Below are positions 14,821 to 22,092 of a DNA stretch of 22,094 bases, one piece after another; position 1 is the stretch's first letter, and the number at the start of each line of letters is the position of its first letter. Position numbers and translations under genes: made by a program. A model generated the notes under the pieces. That model was not told the DNA's origin, did not search any database, and worked only from the letters and a program-made list of their open reading frames with translations. The stretch spans positions 1 through 22,094 of the forward strand of contig JANXQX010000014.1 of the NCBI GenBank assembly GCA_025353305.1, in the 5' to 3' direction. This DNA is from Holophagaceae bacterium. Its GTDB lineage: Bacteria > Acidobacteriota > Holophagae > Holophagales > Holophagaceae.

Positions 14821-14862
14821 GAGGCTGTGGACTATGGGCGGTAGGCTGTGGGCTTTAGGCTC
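14821..14862 (-). repeat. Heptamer repeat array upstream of secG
   Basis: Six consecutive heptamers on the plus strand: GAGGCTG, TGGACTA, TGGGCGG, TAGGCTG, TGGGCTT, TAGGCTC. The complement is the CCCACAG/CCTACCG family found at 17644 and 20529. Here it lies between the DAHP synthase stop and secG. Confidence 0.7.
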
Positions 14863-14899
14863 AAGACCCAAATCTCAAGCGGCGAGATCAACGAACGAA

Positions 14900-15934
14900 T
14901 CAAAAAGCGAATCCGGCGGGTGGATCGGCTTTTCGCAGCACAGCCCGGATGCCTGAGCATTGATTGACAAGCTGGATGAAGTCCGAAGGCAGCAGGGCCT
15001 GGGGGCCATCGCTCAGGGCTTTTTCTGGCTGGCAATGGGTCTCCACCAGCAACCCGTCGGCGCCCACGGCCACGGCGGCGCGTGCGCAAGGAATGACCAG
15101 ATCCCTGCGGCCGGTGGCGTGGCTCGGGTCCACCATCACTGGGAGGTGCGTCAGCACTTTCGCGGCAGGGACCACACTCACATCGAGCGTGTTCCGGGCG
15201 TGATCGCTCCAGGTGCGGATGCCCCGCTCGCAAAGGATCACGTTGCGATTTCCCTCGGAAAGCACATATTCCGCTGCATAAAGCCACTCCTCCAGCGTCG
15301 CCGCCGGACCGCGCTTCAGCAGGACGGGCTTTTCACTCTTGCCGGCGCGCCTTAGCAGAGCGAAGTTCTGCATATTCCGGGCCCCGATCTGGATGAGATC
15401 CGCGCTCCGCTCCACGTCATCAAAGGTCTCGATTTCCGTGGCTTCGGTGACGATCCCCAGATTGAATTCCGCGCGGGCTGCTTCCAGCAAACGCAGTCCA
15501 TCCAGTCCCAGGCCCTGGAAACTGTAAGGGCTCGTGCGCGGCTTGAAGGCCCCGGCCCGTAAGAGCCTGACGCCCGCCTCGGCGACATAGCGCGCCGTGG
15601 CGAAGAGCTGTTCGCGGCTTTCGACGCCGCAAGGCCCCGCGATCAGGGCCAGTTCAGGGCCACCGACTTTGACGCCCCGCACTTCCACCACGGTGCGGCC
15701 CGGCGCCGAATCGCTGGAGGCCAGCTTGAAGGGTGATGTGATGGGCACCACCTTGCGGACGCCACCCATGGTTTCCAGCCGATCGGGCTTGAGCGCTTTG
15801 GAGGCATGCGGCGCGAGTATGTTCAGCGCTTCGGCGCCTTCCTGCACTACCGCCCGCACACCGGCGCTTTCCAGCGTTTCAAGCACTGCCTGCACCTGTT
15901 CGGCGGTGGCGCCAGGTTCCATCAGAATCAGCAT
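14900..15934 (-). CDS. aroF: 3-deoxy-7-phosphoheptulonate (DAHP) synthase, class I-beta
   Basis: 344 residues. The enzyme condenses phosphoenolpyruvate and erythrose 4-phosphate, the first step of the shikimate pathway. Residues 1-70 form an N-terminal ferredoxin-like regulatory domain (LILMEPGATAEQVQAVLETL...), as in the Thermotoga-type enzyme. The barrel carries LIAGPCGVESREQL, LLRAGAFKPRTSPYSFQG, VLLKRGPAATLEEW, VILCERGIRTW and VMVDPSHATGRRDL, covering substrate and metal ligands. The common form of the first motif is AGPCSVE; a Gly replaces the Ser here. No chorismate mutase domain is fused. The start at ATG 15934 follows a GGGGG box. Feedback control through the N-terminal domain is likely by family analogy. 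Confidence 0.95.
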   Translation of the reverse strand: MLILMEPGATAEQVQAVLETLESAGVRAVVQEGAEALNILAPHASKALKPDRLETMGGVRKVVPITSPFKLASSDSAPGRTVVEVRGVKVGGPELALIAGPCGVESREQLFATARYVAEAGVRLLRAGAFKPRTSPYSFQGLGLDGLRLLEAARAEFNLGIVTEATEIETFDDVERSADLIQIGARNMQNFALLRRAGKSEKPVLLKRGPAATLEEWLYAAEYVLSEGNRNVILCERGIRTWSDHARNTLDVSVVPAAKVLTHLPVMVDPSHATGRRDLVIPCARAAVAVGADGLLVETHCQPEKALSDGPQALLPSDFIQLVNQCSGIRAVLRKADPPAGFAF

Positions 15935-15986
15935 TCAACCCCCAGATACCATCGTACTCAGCGGAACCTCGGAAGTGGCACGGCTC

Positions 15987-16016
15987 TTGAAAATGCACTT
16001 GTTGAAAATCCATTGC
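15987..16016. promoter_or_regulatory. Direct repeat in the divergent aroF/lipoprotein gap
   Basis: Two copies of TTGAAAATSCAYT, starting at 15987 and 16002, are spaced 15 nt apart in the 124-bp gap between divergent genes. Both TTGAAA boxes resemble -35 elements, but no matching -10 lies at the right spacing. A tandem regulator site is possible. Confidence 0.3.
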
Positions 16017-16058
16017 AAGCACTCCTCCCAACCCGCATCTTTTACCCAGGAGCACGAT

Positions 16059-16865
16059 ATGAAACGAGAGTCCCTTCTCCTAGTGGCGAGCCTGGCCTTC
16101 ACAGCTTGCACCCGGCCTGAAGTCGAGGCCTTCCGGCAGAGACCCACGCCGGTCACCGTGAGAATGAGCATCCCGGCGGATATTCCGCAAGGCGAGGATG
16201 TGCGGAAAGAATATGCCGCCGCTCTGCAAGCCAAGCTGGCCACGCGGGTCATCGTGGTTCCCGAAGGCGTCCAGGGTCCGGCGGATACAGCAGTGCTGGA
16301 TGTCGCCATCACCGACGTGAAGCGCTACCGGAGCGGACCCAGCCCGGCGGCAGTAGGCGTCGCCACGGGGGTCACGGTTGGAATCCTCAGCGCCGCCTCG
16401 GGCAACCGCTACGCCGCCTTCGACGGATTCTGGTGGGGCATGTTCGCAGCCCATCACGCGGCCCACGCTAGGCGCGCGGAACTGGATCGCCTGGGATACC
16501 GGCCGTTGGATGTGACTGCGATCGTCCGCCTCAGGCAAGCCAGCGGCGATGCCGCGAGATCCATGCCGCTGGCGGAATTCGATGTGGGTGGCGATGAAGT
16601 GATCGACGCCATGGATCCCCTCTCCCGGCGCGAGGCGGAGGATGTGGGCCGCATCCGTGAAGAAGAAGCCAGGGCCTTCGCGCGGGTCGTGATCGCCAAA
16701 TTGCAGGAACGCTTCGGCTGGAGCGCCCATGGTTCGCCGACCTTCTACAGGGCACCAGGCGAAAAAACTCCTGAACCAGAAACGATTCCCACGATCAAGC
16801 CAAAGGAACAGACCCCGGCAGAAACCCCACCGCCTCCTCCGCCACCGCCACCGCCCCAGCATTGA
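16059..16865 (+). CDS. Putative lipoprotein with polyproline C-terminus, family unknown
   Basis: 268 residues from ATG 16059, fixed by AGGAG at 16048-16052 with 6 nt spacing; the frame is open far upstream but that part is shadow sequence opposite aroF. The N-terminus MKRESLLLVASLAFTAC ends in a lipobox-like FTAC, with the acceptor cysteine at 17. Residues 35-90 look like an alpha/beta domain (VTVRMSIPADIP, TRVIVVPEGVQ, TAVLDVAITDVKRY). A glycine/alanine-rich hydrophobic stretch (about 97-115) follows, then a histidine-rich AAHHAAHARRAELD. A helical, acidic region follows, and the protein ends in ten prolines before QH. I do not recognise the family. It is 7 nt upstream of the zinc-ribbon gene and probably shares its transcript. 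Confidence 0.78.
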   Translation: MKRESLLLVASLAFTACTRPEVEAFRQRPTPVTVRMSIPADIPQGEDVRKEYAAALQAKLATRVIVVPEGVQGPADTAVLDVAITDVKRYRSGPSPAAVGVATGVTVGILSAASGNRYAAFDGFWWGMFAAHHAAHARRAELDRLGYRPLDVTAIVRLRQASGDAARSMPLAEFDVGGDEVIDAMDPLSRREAEDVGRIREEEARAFARVVIAKLQERFGWSAHGSPTFYRAPGEKTPEPETIPTIKPKEQTPAETPPPPPPPPPPQH

Positions 16866-16872
16866 GGCAGCC

Positions 16873-17622
16873 GTGAACGCCGACGCTATCCAATGCGAGG
16901 CCTGCGGCGGACCGGTGGCCGTTGATGACATCCGCTGCCGCAGTTGCGGATCCCAGGTGGCCACCGTGGCCTGTCCCAACTGCATGGGGATGGTTTCAGC
17001 CCATGCGGGCCACTGCGGGCATTGCGGTGCGGCCATCATTCCTTTCGCTGCGAGGAATGAAACCCCATCCAACCTGGCTTGTCCGTCCTGCAAGGGAGTG
17101 AAGCTCACCAGGACCCAACTTGGCGATGTGGAAGTAGACCAGTGCTCCCGTTGCGGGGGAGTCTGGTTGCGCCAGGATCTCTTCGATCAGGTCAGCGCCG
17201 GGAAAGAAGCCAGGGGCCGCGCGTTGGGTGTGCTGCCCACCTCCATGGGGCCCAAGACCGCCACCAACCTGGAAGTCCACTACCGCCCCTGTCCCGTGTG
17301 CTCCCGCATGATGAACCGCTACAACTACGCGCGGATTTCGGGCGTCATCATTGATGGTTGCAAAAACGATGGCCTCTGGTTTGATAAGGATGAGCTCCGT
17401 CAGGTGCTCGAATTCATCCAGGCCGGGGGGCTCGACAAGAGCCGTGAACGCGAAGTGGCGCGGTTGGACCAGGAACAGCGCACCAAGGCCCAGATGGCCC
17501 GCATGGACCTGGGAATGCAGCCTTCCAGCTACGGTGAATATACGACCCAAGGCCACCGGGGGTTTGGAGAAAGCCTGCTTCTAAACCTGATGGATGGCCT
17601 CCTGGATCACTTCATCGTGTAA
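16873..17622 (+). CDS. Multi-zinc-ribbon protein with TFIIB-type zinc-finger domains
   Basis: 249 residues from GTG 16873 (GAGG at 16864-16867). Two short zinc ribbons come first: C8/C11/C22/C25 and C34/C37/C48/C51. Then come two TFIIB-like zinc-finger modules. The first has C70/C73/C91/C94 followed by GGVWL. The second has C140/C143/C163 followed by NDGLWFDKDEL, where D166 sits at the fourth ligand position usually held by Cys or His. A charged helix (about 180-215) and a short hydrophobic C-terminus (LLLNLMDGLLDHFIV) complete it. Proteins of this kind are widespread and poorly characterised. Function is unknown; metal binding is the only safe inference. Confidence 0.85.
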   Translation: MNADAIQCEACGGPVAVDDIRCRSCGSQVATVACPNCMGMVSAHAGHCGHCGAAIIPFAARNETPSNLACPSCKGVKLTRTQLGDVEVDQCSRCGGVWLRQDLFDQVSAGKEARGRALGVLPTSMGPKTATNLEVHYRPCPVCSRMMNRYNYARISGVIIDGCKNDGLWFDKDELRQVLEFIQAGGLDKSREREVARLDQEQRTKAQMARMDLGMQPSSYGEYTTQGHRGFGESLLLNLMDGLLDHFIV

Positions 17623-17625
17623 GTG

Positions 17626-17697
17626 TTGGCTATTCCGCCCAAAGCCCACAGCCCACCGCCCACAGCCCACAGCCCACCGCCCACCGCCCACAGCCAA
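17626..17697 (+). repeat. Seven-unit heptamer array with inverted termini
   Basis: Units at 17644-17692 run GCCCACA, GCCCACC, GCCCACA, GCCCACA, GCCCACC, GCCCACC, GCCCACA, all in perfect 7-nt phase. TTGGCT (17626-17631) and AGCCAA (17692-17697) form an inverted repeat around the block. It fills the convergent gap between the zinc-ribbon gene and tpiA. Confidence 0.85.
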
Positions 17698-17703
17698 TTT
17701 TAA

Positions 17704-18441
17704 TCAGCCCTGCGCGATCCTCACCATCTGGGCAAAGGCCGAGGGATCCAGGCTTGCGCCGCCCACCAGGGCCCCTGATACTTCCGGCACCGAGAGGATC
17801 TGCTCGAAATTGTGGGGTGTCACGCTGCCCCCATAAAGGATTGGCACTGAGGCTCCGGGTTCTCCCAGAATCACCCGCAGTTCTTCCCTGATGAAGGCGT
17901 GGGCTTCGCGGACTTGCCGACCATCCGCGATGCGGCCAGTGCCGATGGCCCACACGGGTTCATAGGCCACCCAGATAGGGCCCCTGGACGCTCCCTTCAG
18001 CACCGAGAGCTGGGATTGGAGCACGCTGAAGGTTTGCTCGCGTTCGCGCTCCGCCATGGTCTCGCCGATGCAAAGCAAAGGCAGAAGCTTGCATTCCTGG
18101 GCGGCATGGACTTTTTTCTCAAGGGATTCATTCGTCTCGCCGAACATCTGCCGCCGTTCGCTATGGCCGAGGATGACGCCGCTGCACGCTGCGTCCCGGA
18201 TCTGCGCCATGGACATTTCGCCGGTGAAGGCGCCCTTGGGCTCATAGTGCGCATTCTGGGCGAAAGTCGTGACTCCACGTTCCCGCAACTGCGAATGGAT
18301 GGTCCACAACAGCACGGTGGGTGGTGCGATGGCCACCCGCACATTTTCCACGGGTGTGTAATTCTTCGCGAACTCGGAGCAAAAGTTTGATGCATCCGCA
18401 TACAGGAGGTTCATCTTCCAATTCGCTACGACGCACCGCAC
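17704..18441 (-). CDS. tpiA: Triosephosphate isomerase
   Basis: 245 residues. It interconverts dihydroxyacetone phosphate and glyceraldehyde 3-phosphate in glycolysis and gluconeogenesis. The start is GTG 18441, with GGAG 5 nt upstream (18450-18447), so the protein begins MRCVVANWKMN. Longer readings in this frame run back into pgk and are not real. Catalytic signatures: N7 and K9 in ANWKMN; the histidine in ILGHSERRQMFGE; the glutamate in VAYEPVWAIGTG; and the phosphate loop ILYGGSVTPHN with GALVGGASL. The stop of pgk lies 26 nt upstream, so the two genes form an operon. It is close to the usual 250 residues. Confidence 0.97.
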   Translation of the reverse strand: MRCVVANWKMNLLYADASNFCSEFAKNYTPVENVRVAIAPPTVLLWTIHSQLRERGVTTFAQNAHYEPKGAFTGEMSMAQIRDAACSGVILGHSERRQMFGETNESLEKKVHAAQECKLLPLLCIGETMAEREREQTFSVLQSQLSVLKGASRGPIWVAYEPVWAIGTGRIADGRQVREAHAFIREELRVILGEPGASVPILYGGSVTPHNFEQILSVPEVSGALVGGASLDPSAFAQMVRIAQG

Positions 18442-18467
18442 GGCCACTCCAGGTTGATTGAAAGAGT

Positions 18468-19664
18468 CTAGCGCGCCAGCGCAACCACGCCCGGCAATTC
18501 CAGCCCACTCAGGAATTCCAGGCTGGCGCCGCCACCCGTGGAGACGTGGCTCATGCGGGAGATGACGCCTGCTTTGGCAGCCGCAGCCACGCTGTCGCCA
18601 CCGCCCACCAGCACGAAGGCACCGCCATCGGCCGCGTCGGCCATCTCTTCGGCGATGGTCAGCGTGCCGCTGGCAAAAGGCTCCAGTTCGAACACTCCCA
18701 TGGGACCGTTCCACAGAATGGTCTTTGCCGCCCGGATCTCCTGCACGTAGGCAGCCACGGTCTCCGGGCCGATGTCCAGCCCCATGCGGCCGTCGGGGAT
18801 GTCGACATCGTTGGTGAGCGAGCACTCAGCGTCCTCGGCCATGCGATCGGCCACCAGGTGATCCAGGGGGAGCAGCAGGCGGGTGCCCTTGGCCCTGGCC
18901 TCTTGAATCAGTCCTTTGGCCATCTCCACTTTGTCGTCTTCGCAAAGGCTTTTGCCGATGGGGATTCCCTCGGCTTTCAACAGCGTGTAGCTCATGGCTC
19001 CACCGATGAGGATGGCGTCGGCCTTTCCTATGAAATGGTGGATGAGCTCGATCTTGTCCGAAACTTTCGCGCCGCCCATCACCGCGATGAGCGGTTTTTC
19101 CGGGTTGTGAAGAATCCGGCCAAGAGCTGCGAGTTCCTTCTCCATGAGAAAGCCTGCCGCCACCCGATCCTTCGGGAAATCCGCCACCATGCCGCTCACG
19201 GAGGCATGGGCCCTGTGCGCGGAGCCGAAGGCGTCGTTGACATAGGCATCGGCCAGCTTCGCCAATGCCGCCGCGAATTCCGGCTTGTTTTTCGTTTCGC
19301 CTTTCTCAAAACGGAGATTCTCCAGAAGCAGAACCTGACCCGGTTTCAGAGCCATGGCCTCGGCCTCGACCGCATCGCCCACGACGCCGGACGCAAGCCG
19401 CACATCAAAACCCTGGCCCTTTAGCCAGGCCGCCACCGGTGCGAGGCTGTAGGCTGCTTCAAAACCTTCGCCCTTGGGACGGCCGAGATGTGATGCCAGC
19501 ACCACCGAGGCGCCCTGGTCGAGCAGATGCTTCAGCGTGGGTAGCGTTTCGCGGATGCGGGTGGGATCCGTGATCACCCCATCCTTCAGCGGAACATTCA
19601 GGTCCGCCCGCAGGAAGACCCGCAGGCCCTTGGCACCGAGCTCCTTCAATGTGTTGAAACTCAT
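18468..19664 (-). CDS. pgk: Phosphoglycerate kinase
   Basis: 398 residues, normal length. It transfers phosphate between 1,3-bisphosphoglycerate and ADP in glycolysis. Visible motifs: the N-terminal RADLNVPLKDG substrate site; LASHLGRPKGE; the basic and asparagine-rich LLENLRFEKGE; AFGSAHRAHAS; GGAKVSDKIELI; the nucleotide-binding LVGGGDSVAAA; and the C-terminal STGGGASLEFLSG. Catalytic domains are complete. ATG 19664 is preceded by a GGGGG stretch. tpiA follows after 26 nt. The 64-bp upstream gap is unusually A/T-rich and probably holds the promoter. Confidence 0.97.
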   Translation of the reverse strand: MSFNTLKELGAKGLRVFLRADLNVPLKDGVITDPTRIRETLPTLKHLLDQGASVVLASHLGRPKGEGFEAAYSLAPVAAWLKGQGFDVRLASGVVGDAVEAEAMALKPGQVLLLENLRFEKGETKNKPEFAAALAKLADAYVNDAFGSAHRAHASVSGMVADFPKDRVAAGFLMEKELAALGRILHNPEKPLIAVMGGAKVSDKIELIHHFIGKADAILIGGAMSYTLLKAEGIPIGKSLCEDDKVEMAKGLIQEARAKGTRLLLPLDHLVADRMAEDAECSLTNDVDIPDGRMGLDIGPETVAAYVQEIRAAKTILWNGPMGVFELEPFASGTLTIAEEMADAADGGAFVLVGGGDSVAAAAKAGVISRMSHVSTGGGASLEFLSGLELPGVVALAR

Positions 19665-19728
19665 GCAGACCCCCGGAAAAATAAATTATCCATCAAGCAA
19701 CAAGCATTCATGAGGCAGCTTGTCCAAT
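19665..19728 (-). promoter_or_regulatory. Probable promoter region of pgk-tpiA
   Basis: This short A/T-rich gap contains GATAAT on the minus strand (19690-19685), a five-of-six match to a -10 box about 20 nt before the pgk ATG. No good -35 box is seen 17 nt upstream. Confidence 0.35.
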
Positions 19729-20451
19729 TCACGAATGGTCGAAGAAGGCCAGCCAGCGGGGCGAATCCGGCAGGAATTCCGTTCCTGAGTAGTCTCCGCA
19801 TTCCAGGCGCAGCTTGAGCCCTGCCTCCGCGGCCAGTGCGGTCAGTTCCTGGGGCTCGTAGACCCGCACGGATTCCACCACTTCGCGGCTGGCATCGGAA
19901 TCCAGGTACTCGATGCGCATGCGTTTGACGATGCGCTTGCCCTCCAATATGCGGCGGCTGTGAACGCGCATGCCTGGGTGCTCCTCCACGTCTTCGAGTA
20001 CAAGGTTGGCACGCAAGTGCGCGGCATTCAGGTAGTCCATGAGCACTACGCCACCGGGCCTGAGCAAGGCCGCCAGATTGTGCAGCAGGGCGCGGTTGTT
20101 GGAATCGCTGAAGTAGCCGAAGGGTGTGAACCAGAGGCAGACTCCGGAAAGGCAGGCCGCCTTGATGGGCAGGTGGCGCATGTCTCCCCGCAGCAGGTGG
20201 CTGCGCAGCCCCACAGGCGCGGCGCGAAGCAGGCTGGCCGATAGATCCAATCCGAAAGCATCAGGGTTTTTTCGCCGCAACCAGCCCAGGTGCCGCCCGG
20301 CGCCGCAGGCCAGGTCCAGAACCGGACCCACGGCCAGCTCTGGCGCCAACCTGAAACTCGTTTCCACGGCAGATTCAGCCTCGGCCTCGTCGCGATTCGC
20401 GTAGAGCGCCAAGTAGTCCTCGTCGAACCAGTCCTTGAACCAATCATCCAT
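19729..20451 (-). CDS. Class I SAM-dependent methyltransferase
   Basis: 240 residues. The SAM-binding motif I is VLDLACGAGRH (about 44-54), followed by an acidic end of strand two (AFGLDLS, about 65-71) and a motif corresponding to GDMRHLPIKAACLSGV. The LLRPGGVVLMDYLNAAHL segment is the post-motif region typical of these enzymes. The N-terminus WFKDWFDEDYLALYANRDE is characteristic of a bacterial subgroup annotated only as class I methyltransferase. Substrate unknown. It lies 64 nt upstream of pgk on the same strand, with an A/T-rich gap between them, so co-transcription is uncertain. The ATG at 20451 lacks a strong ribosome binding site. Confidence 0.88.
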   Translation of the reverse strand: MDDWFKDWFDEDYLALYANRDEAEAESAVETSFRLAPELAVGPVLDLACGAGRHLGWLRRKNPDAFGLDLSASLLRAAPVGLRSHLLRGDMRHLPIKAACLSGVCLWFTPFGYFSDSNNRALLHNLAALLRPGGVVLMDYLNAAHLRANLVLEDVEEHPGMRVHSRRILEGKRIVKRMRIEYLDSDASREVVESVRVYEPQELTALAAEAGLKLRLECGDYSGTEFLPDSPRWLAFFDHS

Positions 20452-20475
20452 TTGAACAGCCTACAGCTATGGGCA

Positions 20476-20563
20476 TTGGCTGAGAGTTATGAGTCGAGAG
20501 TCAAGGGTCGAGAGTCGAGAGCCAATATCCCACAGCCTACCGCCCACAGCCTACCGCCCCACC
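20476..20563 (+). repeat. Two adjacent heptamer arrays between the methyltransferase gene and rbfA
   Basis: The first array (20484-20525) has six units: GAGTTAT, GAGTCGA, GAGTCAA, GGGTCGA, GAGTCGA, GAGCCAA. It is bounded by TTGGCT (20476-20481) and AGCCAA (20520-20525). Three nucleotides later a second array (20529-20563) runs CCCACAG, CCTACCG, CCCACAG, CCTACCG, CCCCACC. Two unrelated heptamers therefore sit side by side. Confidence 0.82.
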
Positions 20564-20605
20564 CTGCACATCCCGTTACACTGGCACTTACCGAGGACCC
20601 GCGCC

Positions 20606-21025
20606 ATGAACCGCCCTGAACGCCTTGAAGACCAGATCCAGTTCCTGCTTTCAACCATTGTCTTGAGGGAACTCCGGGATCCAGAGCTGGGCTTCGTCAC
20701 CATCACGGCCGTGCGTCTTACGCCGGATCGCGGCCAGGCCCGGGTCTACTTCACGGCCCTGCCCATCGGTGGAAAATCGGACGAGGTTCAGATCGCCCTC
20801 AGCCGGAAGGCCTTGGGTCGTGCCGCCGGTTTCCTGCGCACGCATCTGGCCAAAGTGCTGGACATGAAACGCGTCCCTGAACTGAAATTTTTTCCTGATG
20901 CCTCTCTTACCGAAGGCAACCGAATGGAAGGAATCCTTGCGGAGCTGGAAAAGGAACGTGCTGCCCGGCCCATTGAAACTGAGGCCCCTGAAACTCCTGA
21001 AACTCCTGAAACTCCGGAAGCTTGA
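20606..21025 (+). CDS. rbfA: Ribosome-binding factor A
   Basis: 139 residues from ATG 20606 (GAGGA at 20593-20597); the frame is open 39 codons upstream, but that part crosses the repeat arrays. RbfA is a KH-domain protein that matures 16S rRNA and the 30S subunit. Motifs: ELRDPELGFVTITAVRLTPD (22-41), QARVYFTAL (44-52), and FFPDASLTEGNRMEGILAEL near the end of the domain. The last 15 residues are PE/T repeats (PETPETPETPEA), encoded by three 9-nt copies of CCTGAAACT. The stop overlaps the truB start as TGATG. The rbfA-truB order is widespread. Confidence 0.95.
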   Translation: MNRPERLEDQIQFLLSTIVLRELRDPELGFVTITAVRLTPDRGQARVYFTALPIGGKSDEVQIALSRKALGRAAGFLRTHLAKVLDMKRVPELKFFPDASLTEGNRMEGILAELEKERAARPIETEAPETPETPETPEA

Positions 21026-21918
21026 TGGAGTCCGGTGTTTATCTGGTGCACAAAGAAGTTGGGGGCACGAGCTTTGACGTGGTGCGCGCTTTCACCAGGG
21101 AGGCCAGGGAAGCTGGGCTGAAAAAATATCCACTGGGCCATGGCGGCACGCTGGATCCCTTTGCAAGCGGCCTGTTGTTGATTCTCGCGGGCCAGGCCAC
21201 ACGCTTGATGGAATTGATGCATCCGATACCCAAGACCTATGTCGCGGACATTACCTGGGGCCGAGAAACGGATACTTGCGATCATCTGGGGCAGGTGATG
21301 ACCGAAGGTGATGCTTCACCGCTCTCCCCTGCCTTGCTGGATGCAGCGTTGGCAACCTTCGTGGGCTGGCAGGACCAGGTCCCTCCGGCCACCAGCGCAA
21401 AAAAAATCGGCGGCGAAGCGGCCTACCGGAAAGCCCATCGCGGCGAAGAAGTCATCCTTCCGCCCTCGCGCGTCTATCTTCATGAGGCCAGATGGCTGGA
21501 GCACGATCTGCCGAAACAGAGCCGTCTTGAGCTGGCCTGTCGAGGAGGCTATTACGTGCGGGCCCTGGCCCGGGATCTCGGCCGTCAGCTCCAATGCGGC
21601 GCCCATCTTACAGGGTTGCACCGGAGCGCCATCGGACCCTGGAAGGATCCGGGCCCAGGGGTTCGCACGGGGGTTCACGGCGCAAGCCTGGTGCCTTGGT
21701 GCCAATCCCGCATTCTGGACGATGCGGAGGCCGCCCACCTGGACCACGGGAGGGCCATTTCCGCGGGTGAATTCGATGCACCCACATGGAAGCTGCCTGA
21801 CGGATTTCCAGATCCTTCGGCGCCCATCCGTGCCCTGCATGACGGCAGGCTGGTGGCTTTGCTCCGCGAGCAGGAAGGCGAGCTCCGGACCTTCGCGAAC
21901 CTGCGCGGCGGACTATAA
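21025..21918 (+). CDS. truB: tRNA pseudouridine(55) synthase TruB
   Basis: 297 residues. TruB converts U55 in the T loop of tRNAs to pseudouridine. I use ATG 21025, which shares its A with the rbfA stop; a TTG at 21022 is possible and would add one residue. Motifs: the N-terminal GGTSFDVV (13-20); the catalytic loop GHGGTLDPFASGLLL with D44; RETDTCDHLGQV; PPATSAKKIGGEAAYRKAHRGE; CRGGYYVRALARDLG; and a C-terminal PUA-like segment (about 235-295). Usual loop wording is GHTGTLDP, here GHGGTLDP. Translation is probably coupled to rbfA. Confidence 0.95.
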   Translation: MESGVYLVHKEVGGTSFDVVRAFTREAREAGLKKYPLGHGGTLDPFASGLLLILAGQATRLMELMHPIPKTYVADITWGRETDTCDHLGQVMTEGDASPLSPALLDAALATFVGWQDQVPPATSAKKIGGEAAYRKAHRGEEVILPPSRVYLHEARWLEHDLPKQSRLELACRGGYYVRALARDLGRQLQCGAHLTGLHRSAIGPWKDPGPGVRTGVHGASLVPWCQSRILDDAEAAHLDHGRAISAGEFDAPTWKLPDGFPDPSAPIRALHDGRLVALLREQEGELRTFANLRGGL

Positions 21919-21930
21919 TTCTCGTAGCTT

Positions 21931-22092
21931 TTAGCTGATCCTCCAGGCCAGGACCGAAGTTCCATATTGATCAGTCAAAAATCCATTTGTGCCATAAGGC
22001 ATTCGTCTGGATTTCAGCGTGCAGGTACTGCCAACACGCTTAGAGGCCGAGAAGCTGGAAGGCTCGGGCTTGTAAGGGGGTGGGTTGGGCGT
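21931..22092 (-). CDS. Possible C-terminus of a gene entering from the right (partial)
   Basis: The frame is open from the window edge to a TAA at 21933-21931, 53 residues, with no start inside the window. The translation begins TPNPPPYKPEPSSFSASKR and ends YGTSVLAWRIS. It has no recognised family. Base composition is visibly less GC-rich than the neighbouring genes, so it may be a transferred gene, a decayed fragment or chance. It is convergent with truB. Confidence 0.3.
   Translation of the reverse strand, partial: TPNPPPYKPEPSSFSASKRVGSTCTLKSRRMPYGTNGFLTDQYGTSVLAWRIS

Noticed and set aside
15597..16058. Upstream extension of the lipoprotein frame by 154 codons
   Set aside because: It is opposite aroF and lies before a clear AGGAG box, ATG and lipoprotein signal at 16059.
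17644..17692. CRISPR array
   Set aside because: Units are 7 nt with no spacers between them and no cas genes are nearby.
18442..18825. 128-codon N-terminal extension of tpiA
   Set aside because: It lies inside pgk in another frame; the family N-terminus starts at the GTG at 18441 with its own GGAG box.
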